From NCBI GenBank assembly GCA_037178625.1, contig CM074140.1:1674001-1738000 (forward strand): 64,000 nt of DNA. The letters run 5' to 3'. Origin of the DNA: Skeletonema tropicum. Taxonomy: Eukaryota > Bacillariophyta > Thalassiosirophyceae > Thalassiosirales > Thalassiosiraceae. The position numbers were made by a program, and so were the translations under genes. This document shows positions 32,912 to 40,604 of the stretch, piece after piece (position 1 is the first letter of the stretch; every line of letters begins with the position of its first letter). The notes beneath the pieces are model-generated. The model was not told the origin of the DNA. It worked only from the letters and a program-made list of their open reading frames with translations, and did not search any database.

Positions 32912-33206
32912 CCCAGATAAATTTCTTACCGGCAATATATCGTTGCCGGTTACCGTAGAAAACATACCAGGCTACGTAGAAATGCCTTACCGGCAACGAT
33001 ATTGCCGGTAAGAAGTATGAATTCCTATGTACCTTCGCCCCCGTTCTACACACGGGTTCGCATCCTCTTTTTTCCCATTTCCCCCTCCGTACGATGTACG
33101 TAGGAACAGTACTTTCCTTACCGGCAACGATATTGCCGGTAAAGGCCAGACCGCGTTGGCGCCAATTTCCTACCGGCAACGAAATTGCCGGTTAAATTTA
33201 TCTGGG
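32912..33206. mobile_element. MITE-like element with nested ACCGGCAA palindromes
   Basis: The ends are inverted: CCCAGATAAATTT at the left (32912) and its complement AAATTTATCTGGG at the right (ending 33206), each followed inward by an ACCGGCAA...TTGCCGGT palindrome. Two more copies of the palindrome (TTACCGGCAACGATATTGCC-type) lie inside near 32985 and 33119, so four hairpins sit in 295 bp. There is no coding capacity. This is the form of a non-autonomous DNA transposon. A target-site duplication is not clear; ATAT-containing sequence flanks both ends. Confidence 0.75.
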
Positions 33207-33423
33207 ATATTATGTATGGAGTTGCTCACAGGTAGACTTGGCCCGCACGAGATTGAGCCTTGTCACACCTGTCTTTTCTCCTCCTCTTTCTTCCGGCTTC
33301 TCGCATCGCTCTGGTCGTTAGGGACAGACAGAGTGGATGTTGAGAGAGAGAGAACAGCCATGGACATTGTTCATCAAGCACCAATATCGTGTAGAACAAT
33401 CCTATAGCTGTTTCATGTTGAGT

Positions 33424-33455
33424 CTCGTGACTACACCTGCAGGTGTAGTCACGAG
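33424..33455. repeat. Perfect 32-bp palindrome without spacer
   Basis: Two 16-bp arms meet with no loop; the left arm is CTCGTGACTACACCTG and the right arm is its exact reverse complement, with CCTGCAGG at the centre. It lies upstream of the Patched-like upstream half. Such symmetry by chance is very unlikely; a protein-dimer site or a fused inverted end of an element are possible. Confidence 0.85.
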
Positions 33456-33592
33456 TCGCAAAAGAACCAGTTTGAATGCGGGGACTCTTAGAAGGAGCAG
33501 CAGAGATCCGGAGCCACGCCGTTCCAATGGTTTCAACAGGTTCCTTACGAAGTAGCAATGGTTCGAACTGATTGGTTGAAAACTGACAATAA

Positions 33593-33859
33593 ATACGGGG
33601 CCTTATCAAGCGAAAGAATGGCGTCGGGCAAGTTCATTCCTTCATCGAGGAGCTAGCTGCGTTCAATGTCTATGGGAACTTGAATAACTGTACTGAGGTT
33701 AAAAAAGGTGACTGGAGGAGTGCTGATTGGCAGATTGATACACCCGATTTACCCGAAATGATTCCCAAGTTTTCGAAAGAGAAAACTTGTTTTGCCGATG
33801 ACGGAGAGTTTGTTTGCAGTAGATTTTCGAAGAAGTTGGGCTGGGATGGAAATACCTTG
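33593..33859 (+). pseudogene. Patched/Dispatched-like transporter, upstream half
   Basis: The frame reads RKNGVGQVHSFIEELAAFNV, continues through DWRSADWQIDTPDLPEMIPK and ends at FSKKLGWDGNTL, exactly where the half at 29,735 begins (GWDGNTLKYAAF). Both halves share the 25 bp coding for this join. After the join the frame runs into unrelated sequence and stops within two codons. The left side is also broken: a stop lies at 33590, while another frame just upstream (VPYEVAMVRTDWLKTDNKYG) looks coding, suggesting a further frameshift. This is a fragment of the large luminal loop of an RND-type protein. Confidence 0.75.
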
Positions 33860-34302
33860 GTGTGATCATGTCAACGTGTTATCTAGAGTTGAAGGATATG
33901 TGACATATTGAGAGTCAAGTGACAGGAACTGGAGCAGAGAGTGTAGCGAGCAACATGCATGATGACCCTACTTATCTATCGTGTTAGATATGTGACATGT
34001 CTTGAGAGTCACCTGACAGGAACTGGAGCGGAGAGACGAAGCGAGCACACCAGCGAACAGCGAAGAGCGCAGTGAATGGATAGGAATGCCCTGATCAAGT
34101 CATTCATTTATCTACAATGTATTATCATACTCGATGCGAGCATTACATGCTATGGTAAGCTTCTTCTTCAGCACTTGGAGGCGGGTACCACTCCACATGT
34201 AGTGTCTCATTATATGCAAGTTGATCTCCAGCAGCTTTCAAAGTATCCTTCAATGGCTTCACAAGAGATTTCTCACAAATCCAAAACAATCCTGGAATCT
34301 CG
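33860..34302. repeat. Segmental copy of 27,991-28,390 (right copy)
   Basis: This copy begins immediately after the 25-bp junction repeat and runs into the 3' coding end of the 549-aa gene. It contains an internal partial duplication (the GTCAC/AGTGACAGGAACTGGAG block occurs twice, near 33920 and 34010), so it is longer than the left copy before the gene end. Confidence 0.8.
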
Positions 34303-35792
34303 TTCATCTTCTTAAGTTTCTTGAGCAGTTCAGGCAGCAACTCGTCTAACGTGTAACCGGGCCACTTTTTAAAGAAGAAATAGTCCATGTCATATCCATT
34401 GTAATTTCTGTTCGGGTACATCCAGTTCAATCCGACAATGTTATTAGGATTTTCTTCCTTCGAAAAGTCAATTTTTCGCACCACTAGCACGGCCTGTCCC
34501 TCTTTGCGCCCTTGGTACTTTTTATCCTTCGCAAATTTCATAATTTTCTCTGCAAGACTTAGTTGTGATGCTGTTGGCTCATAAGGAATGGCTTCCTCCT
34601 CCTCTTCTTTCGCTTTCCTTGAATCTGACATGTCATGCTCTGGAGGTTCTTCATTCCAAAGTCCCTTCCTGGCGCTTTCACCACAATAAATCAATGTTTC
34701 TTCTCGGATAGCCTTCTCAACATGCTTATTGATCCTCTCCTTGAGGGCAGGTGTCATTTGAAACCTATTGTCCATAATCATCAAGCCATCATACACCAAC
34801 ATATCATAAAGTGGCAAGAATGTAGTCCGAGTAAGAATCGGCATTTGTGATTTCGGCACCTGCTCACCAACTTGAGATCCAATCCCCTTCACCAAAAAGA
34901 CATTCCCCAACTCTGGCTCCTCGCCAAATTCTGAACCACCCTTCTTTTGAACAACTACAGTCCCAGATTTGCAAATCCGCGCAATCCAAAATTCACCAAA
35001 GATTCGTTCCATATCCCATGATTCCATTGCCCGCACGAAGTTGCGTATGATGAGTTTGCCTCCCTTTCCGTCCTTTTCATAGGCTGCCATCTTTCCAAAA
35101 TATTTGATTGCATTGTCTTCAAAATCGAGTAGAGTTTGGACAGTACTGTCGAGAATTGGCTGATCGCCAGATAATTTGTAACCTGCCGAAGATGGTTTGA
35201 CTCGATACAAGCTGAAGACTTGTGTGTTGGACATCATGACACCCTGATGAGATCGAGGCAATCTCATGAAATCATTCCAATCACCTTCGTAAAATGTACA
35301 TCCATTCATAACGTTCACAGCGTAACGCAATGTCATTAACACTTGATCCAGAAGCCTCCCATGTCCCTCTCTGACTTTGGCATCACTTGAGTAGTTAATA
35401 AAATCAAGACGTGACTTTTCTTTTGCCTCCTGCTCTGGCTTGAGAAAAGGGTTGATGTTTTGTGCCTTCAAACTAACTCGTTCAATTTCACCAGTCAGGT
35501 GCTGAATTTTGAGAGGATACCTCCCATTATTGAGTGAACCAGTGACGACTGCTAGTCGGCCATTGATTTGCTTTCCACGCTCGGATGTAAGCCCCATAAT
35601 TTCCACTGATTTACGTTCATTTAGTTTCCCGTGAATGAATTCCTTCCGTGTATTGCAAGCACTTTCCATAAATTTTGATGCTTGTCGGATAGTATCTAAC
35701 TCGGCTAGATGAAAGTGCGACAATACATTATGACTGACATTTTCGCCCAAGTCCTCGAATGCAGTTGCGGTTGTTACATCGCTGCATTCCAT
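34143..35792 (-). CDS. Unrecognised 549-aa protein with F-box-like N-terminus
   Basis: Single exon from the ATG at 35792; the frame runs 66 bp further but without an ATG. Residues about 15-50 (NVSHNVLSHFHLAELDTIRQ) look like an F-box or related helical start. About residues 65-110 carry RGKQINGRLAVVTGSLNNGR, a small beta motif seen near MYND/ankyrin proteins of algae, but I am not sure of this. A Lys/Glu-rich region and a C-terminal domain (VGLNWMYPNRNYNGYDMDYF, LFWICEKSLVKPLKDTLKAA) follow. I do not recognise the family and assign no function. A fragment of its 3' end has been copied to 28.2-28.4 kb. Confidence 0.7.
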   Translation of the reverse strand: MECSDVTTATAFEDLGENVSHNVLSHFHLAELDTIRQASKFMESACNTRKEFIHGKLNERKSVEIMGLTSERGKQINGRLAVVTGSLNNGRYPLKIQHLTGEIERVSLKAQNINPFLKPEQEAKEKSRLDFINYSSDAKVREGHGRLLDQVLMTLRYAVNVMNGCTFYEGDWNDFMRLPRSHQGVMMSNTQVFSLYRVKPSSAGYKLSGDQPILDSTVQTLLDFEDNAIKYFGKMAAYEKDGKGGKLIIRNFVRAMESWDMERIFGEFWIARICKSGTVVVQKKGGSEFGEEPELGNVFLVKGIGSQVGEQVPKSQMPILTRTTFLPLYDMLVYDGLMIMDNRFQMTPALKERINKHVEKAIREETLIYCGESARKGLWNEEPPEHDMSDSRKAKEEEEEAIPYEPTASQLSLAEKIMKFAKDKKYQGRKEGQAVLVVRKIDFSKEENPNNIVGLNWMYPNRNYNGYDMDYFFFKKWPGYTLDELLPELLKKLKKMNEIPGLFWICEKSLVKPLKDTLKAAGDQLAYNETLHVEWYPPPSAEEEAYHSM

Positions 35793-36320
35793 GTTGGTGT
35801 AGGTCAAAAAAGGATAGGCTGAATGTGATGTTTCAGAGGAGGAAAGCGTTATGCTCACTTGTGTTACGCCGCAGTTGCGTCTATGGGCGGCTTGTACTTC
35901 TTGGATATGAGTGCTATAGCTGCCGCTGTTCGATCTAAAAAATTGAATCTTGGATACGATAGGGTCTTGGGTCTATCTTGCATCGGTAGGAGCGTGAGAT
36001 TTTTCATGGTGGTGGTGCACTGAATGAATCTTTAGCATTTTTGAGCGAATTTAGGCGATTCATACAGAGGAATACATACATAAAAATGCGCTGAACATTC
36101 TTTCAGCAACTCAGCAGCAACTCAGCAGCAACAGCAAGATAGAGAGCGTCGTAGGTACAATGAACTTCTTCAAGCTGTCCACGGCTGGAGGTGTCTTTAC
36201 CCTTTGATTGGTTTGTATAGGAAGTGAAGTACTGGTGCTCTAAGGATTGACTGCGAGCACCAGAGAGTACATCTACGTCCGCTTCCTAGAGAATCGAATC
36301 GAGCTACAATACACATAGCG
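35793..36320. promoter_or_regulatory. Divergent intergenic region
   Basis: About 530 bp between the 549-aa gene (minus) and the DEP-DUF1769 gene (plus). It contains a short tandem CAACTCAGCAG repeat near 36105-36132. No gene was recognised. Confidence 0.45.
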
Positions 36321-38186
36321 ATGACACAGATCTCATCAGAGGCCACTGCTTCTTCTTCTTCTTCTCCTTGCAGTGACGGAACCAACTCCAGGAACACAAA
36401 ACCTCTACGCTCGCACGCAACCTCTGCACAAGCTGCAGCCACTCATCATTCTCTCAACTATGAAGATGCACACAAACTCGCCATCCGTCTACGCGATGGA
36501 ATGAGAAATCACACGAAAGATCGAACATGGCGCTTCAAACAGTACAAGCACTGCTTCAAGGCATCTCACGCCATCGCGTGGGCAATCAAAAATGAAGTGT
36601 CTGAAGTAGTAGCTGTTCAAAGATTGAATGAGTTGATCTCGTATGGATTCTTGTGTCATGTTGTAGACTCGAGTAAGACAATTCGCTTGGGAGAAACTCG
36701 CACGCTGTATTTCAGAATGGTAGATGCCTTAATAGATGATGATATTGGTGCAATCAACTCGGAACAAAATAAACTCAACAATGGAAAAGTAGGAAAGAGC
36801 ACAAGGACTATGGGTGGTGCCAACACGATGTCGCTGCAATTAAGATTGGACGGCGTTAATAATGTGCTGCAAGAGACAGTTACAGAATTAAATGCTGCTC
36901 AAGGAAAGTTGGAGATGTTACAACAAGAAATGTCGTCACTCATATCAAACCAAATAGCGATGATGGGGATTATTGCGTTGCTGTATCTATACACTCTGTT
37001 TGTGTTGGCAGTTCATCAGTTTGTACCAGACATCAGTGCTCTTCTTTGGTGGATCTGGTTTTGTTTGCTCCCAATTGCTATCTTGATTATCTCAACCCGT
37101 TGTGGCATGAGATTTCTAACCATGTGGAGCGATGTTGACATGGGTTTGATAGAAACAGGGACTTTTGCAACTGCTGAAGATATTGACGACAGTATAAGAA
37201 GTACAGAAAAGGGTCACCTCCTACACACCGAAAAAAACTTCGTGAGGAAAAGAACAATTACGTCGATGCTATCAAAATCAATGAGATCATTAGTCAGCCC
37301 TAAATCGATGAAAAGATTGAGTAGTGACATTGACAAGTCAATTGTACTTGCACGCGGAGCGTACTCCCTCCCTGACGTGAAAGAATGGCCTCATAGACCA
37401 TTGCTTGTTTGTCTGAATACACCAGTTTGCCCTAATAACAAAGTGCCAATCTATGGCCTAGGTTCATGTCCTATCGGGGTACCATTCAAATTCGAGTCCG
37501 ATTTATTCATCGGGCAGTGCTTGATTAGACTGAAGGGTGCAAACAGCGGTGATCCAGAAGGAGATGAAGAATATTTCAATGGCAGGAAACGAATCTTTCA
37601 ATCAGTCATACAGGGGCAATTCAAAGAAAAGGTCAATGTTGCAGATGTTATAACAGGTCATGAGTTTTCTAGACCTCTAAAGAACCTACCTCATCCGTGG
37701 GTTTTGAAAACGGCTACCAATTTTATTGGCAAAGTAACGCCAGGAGCTAACATTGTTGTTCATACGGATCAACCCCACGTGGAAGCATTACTATCAGGGA
37801 GCTCACAAGTGATACGAGGTGATATGCCTGGCAACGAACCTGATATAACTTGCAAAAACCTTTCAGAGGACTGCTCAGTACTTGGTAGAGTGTTTCAAGA
37901 TGGGAATGTGCCAGTGGCGAGAAGGAAACGAATACTGTCCAATCCTATCAGATGTAAAGAATACTCCTTCGATTGCGAGACTGTCTACACGTTTGAGTTC
38001 TATCAAAATCTGTTCGATGCAAGCACTTATTCACTTGACTTGGGCTTCACGAAAATAGGATGCAGTCAAGTGTTAAACGGACAGCCGATTCAATGGTTGG
38101 GCAAAATGAGAGACGGTCGCTATCTTTGGTCTTTCCAGATATGGCACGAGAAGCTATTGAAAGTGGCATCTTTGGATAAGTCGTAA
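36321..38186 (+). CDS. DEP-domain, two-TM protein with C-terminal DUF1769
   Basis: Single exon, 621 residues. After a Ser-rich start, residues about 50-135 form a DEP domain (LAIRLRDGMRNHTKDRTWRF, CFKASHAIAWAIKNEV, LISYGFLCHVVD). A coiled-coil-prone stretch (about 170-210) leads to two membrane helices (MMGIIALLYLYTLFVLAVHQ and LLWWIWFCLLPIAILIISTR). The C-terminal 270 residues match the DUF1769 type seen in fungi and protists (ETVYTFEFYQNLFDASTYSL, GQPIQWLGKMRDGRYLWSFQ). DEP domains usually dock proteins at membranes or GPCR complexes; DUF1769 has no assigned activity. The last 90 codons are duplicated at 40.3-40.6 kb. Confidence 0.8.
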   Translation: MTQISSEATASSSSSPCSDGTNSRNTKPLRSHATSAQAAATHHSLNYEDAHKLAIRLRDGMRNHTKDRTWRFKQYKHCFKASHAIAWAIKNEVSEVVAVQRLNELISYGFLCHVVDSSKTIRLGETRTLYFRMVDALIDDDIGAINSEQNKLNNGKVGKSTRTMGGANTMSLQLRLDGVNNVLQETVTELNAAQGKLEMLQQEMSSLISNQIAMMGIIALLYLYTLFVLAVHQFVPDISALLWWIWFCLLPIAILIISTRCGMRFLTMWSDVDMGLIETGTFATAEDIDDSIRSTEKGHLLHTEKNFVRKRTITSMLSKSMRSLVSPKSMKRLSSDIDKSIVLARGAYSLPDVKEWPHRPLLVCLNTPVCPNNKVPIYGLGSCPIGVPFKFESDLFIGQCLIRLKGANSGDPEGDEEYFNGRKRIFQSVIQGQFKEKVNVADVITGHEFSRPLKNLPHPWVLKTATNFIGKVTPGANIVVHTDQPHVEALLSGSSQVIRGDMPGNEPDITCKNLSEDCSVLGRVFQDGNVPVARRKRILSNPIRCKEYSFDCETVYTFEFYQNLFDASTYSLDLGFTKIGCSQVLNGQPIQWLGKMRDGRYLWSFQIWHEKLLKVASLDKS

Positions 38187-39895
38187 ATAGAACGATCGTG
38201 AGAACAAAAAGCACCTTTTGCGACTCATCCTCTTGACCGAGCCAATATCTGCGCCGAATTGCCTCGGCTAGATCCGTAAACAAACTCGTAGATCAACTCT
38301 GACTTGAGCCAGCCATAATTATCAGCTTGACTCTTTGTACTACAATGACGTCGCTTGCAGCACGGAAATCCTACTACCACTATAGATTCTCCGAGAACGT
38401 TATGATGAAAGTATCATAGTATGAATGTACGTGTACTTGTTAAAGAGTACCATACTTACATGAGCAAAACCCAACGACAAGCGAAACAAATCTTCTCGAC
38501 ACAACATAAACACAGTGATCGTGTCCATTACTCTTTCATCTCGGCGAAATGGAACACCTTCACTATACTCCTCCTCGCCGTTCCGCTACCCGTCGAGCTA
38601 TTGACGAAAGCGCACGGTGGCTATCAACGTTGACGCCTGTGAGAGGAAGGCGCTCGATCACAGCCGCGACGAGTTCGGCGGACGCAGTCGCAGCCGACTT
38701 TCGCTACGAAGATAACGTTCACGTAAGCTCCACCGAACCATCTGCTGGTACAGAGGAGAATGAGTGTTGCATCTGCTTTGAAGTACCTGGCGCTGATAAC
38801 ATTGCTTCCACCAGCGTCTGCGGGCACACGTTCTGCGATAGGTGTATCATTCGTTGGTCAAATGCCAATAATGTGTGTCCTCTTTGTCGCGTTCCATTTA
38901 CATCCATTGTATTGGCAGATGGAACGCTTCATCGTGTTCTCGTCAGGCCTCGTATTACTGCTGAATTATTAAGTATTGTTACTGATGCTGACATCAATAA
39001 TGCAAGAACATTCATCCTCGGAGAAGGCGAATCTCGTGGTGGCGACATTACCGTACCTCTGAGCCTCAGCGAAGGAGCTAGGGGTTCCTTCCTTGTTGCG
39101 TATTGGGGAGTCATTGCAGCCGCTCATACTAATGCTTTGGACGATATAAGGGAAAGGAATAATCAGGTGAGACAGAGGAAAAGAGAACTCGTTGAGAGAA
39201 TCAGAGAGGTCGAAGAGAGGATTGTTCAGAAGGATCTGATGTACAACGACCTCGTAGAGAGAGCTGATAACCTACAACGTCTAATTTCCCTACGTCGACT
39301 TGGACTTAACGAAGCCCATAGCGATAGCGATGATACATGGTCGTTGATGTTGAACGAAGAGCGGCAGGAAATCAAAAATGGGTGTCAACAAGTCAGAATT
39401 CTAAGAGACCGGATCTCCGATGAAGTAAATCAACTCAAGGATGTGGAGAATCAACTCAGAGAAGAAAGTAATCAAATTGATAATGAATGGGATCAAATTG
39501 ACGATGAATGGAGTCAGCTAAACAATGATTTGGGTCAAAATCTTGCAAGTGTTGAGAATATTCCTACGCCTGCAAATCTTTCGCCATCCTTGAGAAGTGC
39601 TGTGCAACGTATCGATGACGAAAATCTATTTGAGCTCACTAGGCAAGAAGTGATGGCGAATCTATGGGGATGAGACTTTCACTTTCATTAGACGAAACTG
39701 AATAAATACCGAAGACAATTGTTACTTCACCGAAATGAAAAATCAATCGGAGTGATGTTGTTTTCCTTCATAGCTCGGAACTTTTATGTGTATGAAAAGC
39801 ATTTGCTATAACTAACTTCTTTAGACAAAATGCTTCAGAGGCATCTTCTTTCCCATTGTTTAAGAAATCATTCGACGAAACCGTGAGCTTCTTGT
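38168..39895. repeat. Inverted duplication, left arm (RING locus A)
   Basis: This segment, from the last codons of the DEP-DUF1769 gene through the RING gene and about 220 bp of its 3' flank, is present in reverse complement at 49,430-51,128. Identity is high in the RING domain and lower, with indels, in the coiled-coil part and flanks. The interval 38,187-38,548 holds the 3' flank of the DEP gene and the RING promoter; nothing else was seen. Confidence 0.88.
38549..39673 (+). CDS. RING finger protein with C-terminal coiled coil (copy A, intact)
   Basis: 374 residues, single exon. Residues about 72-118 form a C3HC4 RING: ECCICFEVPG, SVCGHTFCDRCIIRWSNANN, VCPLCRVPF, with all eight zinc ligands present. 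Such domains recruit E2 enzymes, so an E3 ubiquitin ligase role is likely. After a short Ile/Val-rich segment, residues about 205-340 are a long charged coiled coil (RERNNQVRQRKRELVERIRE, then Asn/Gln/Glu-rich heptads QLKDVENQLREESNQIDNEW), probably for dimerisation or substrate binding. A conserved tail (LRSAVQRIDDENLFELTRQE) ends the protein. A frameshifted inverted copy lies at 49.6-50.7 kb. Confidence 0.85.
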   Translation: MEHLHYTPPRRSATRRAIDESARWLSTLTPVRGRRSITAATSSADAVAADFRYEDNVHVSSTEPSAGTEENECCICFEVPGADNIASTSVCGHTFCDRCIIRWSNANNVCPLCRVPFTSIVLADGTLHRVLVRPRITAELLSIVTDADINNARTFILGEGESRGGDITVPLSLSEGARGSFLVAYWGVIAAAHTNALDDIRERNNQVRQRKRELVERIREVEERIVQKDLMYNDLVERADNLQRLISLRRLGLNEAHSDSDDTWSLMLNEERQEIKNGCQQVRILRDRISDEVNQLKDVENQLREESNQIDNEWDQIDDEWSQLNNDLGQNLASVENIPTPANLSPSLRSAVQRIDDENLFELTRQEVMANLWG

Positions 39896-40317
39896 AAATC
39901 TAATGATGAGATCGGAATATGATGACTCAGATACAGTAGTAGACCGACGTCGTCATCGTAAGAGCGCACACATTGTGTTACGACTCCGTCATGACAACAG
40001 TGTATGCAACCACGCGATGGACAGAAATGACCTTTTGTGACTCATCTTCTTGACGGAGCAAATCTCTAGTTATATGATAGACGAACTGCGCCAATTGCCT
40101 CAGCTCTTCATTACTCCAGAGTTGATCTCAATCACTTGCCTCTTGGCCAGATACTATCACAGTCCGATCAAGCCAGCTTGAGAACTTATGATTTCAGAAG
40201 TGTCAACAATTCAAGGCGACTGGAACAGGCGAGTCTGTTGCCACCCCGACTGCCCAAATCGATCCGTCCTCCAGCTCCAGTAGCATTGCTGCGTGATGAG
40301 TGCCACAAGCAACATTT
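39896..40317. other. Intergenic region with a decayed copy of the DEP-gene 3' flank
   Basis: About 40,020-40,135 resembles 38,200-38,310 (CCTTTTGTGACTCATCTTCT against CCTTTTGCGACTCATCCTCT, and GCCAATTGCCTC against GCCGAATTGCCTC). No intact gene was seen. Confidence 0.6.
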
Positions 40318-40586
40318 GCGAAAAGGAAACGAATACTGTCCAATCCTATCAGATGTAAAGAATACTCCTTCGATTGCGAGGCTGTCTACACGTTTGAGTT
40401 TTACCAAAATCTGTTCGATGCAAGCACTTATTCACTTGTGACTTGGGCTTCACAAAAATAGGATGCAGTCAAGTGTTGAACGGACAGCCTATTCAATGGT
40501 TAGGCAAAATGAAAGATGGTCGCTATCTTTGGTCTTTCCAGATTTGGCACGAGAAGCTATTGAAAGTGGCATCTTTGGATAAGTCG
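40318..40586 (+). pseudogene. Duplicated C-terminal tail of the DEP-DUF1769 gene
   Basis: About 270 bp match 37,918-38,183 almost base for base (AGGAAACGAATACTGTCCAA through to TCTTTGGATAAGTCG). Three extra bases arrangement at TCACTTG(TG)ACTTGGG gives a net frame shift and separates the two parts of the reading frame. There is no start and no DEP domain. It ends 19 bp before the stop codon of convergent DPH2, so it forms that gene's 3' flank. Confidence 0.88.
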
Positions 40587-40604
40587 CAGAATACGTACTT
40601 CTAT

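Noticed and set aside
33550..33580. GGTTCGAAC as the B box of a tRNA gene
   Set aside because: The flanking bases do not form a T-arm stem and no A box or acceptor stem was found upstream. Similar GGTTCGAC hits near 3211 and 11841 fail the same test.
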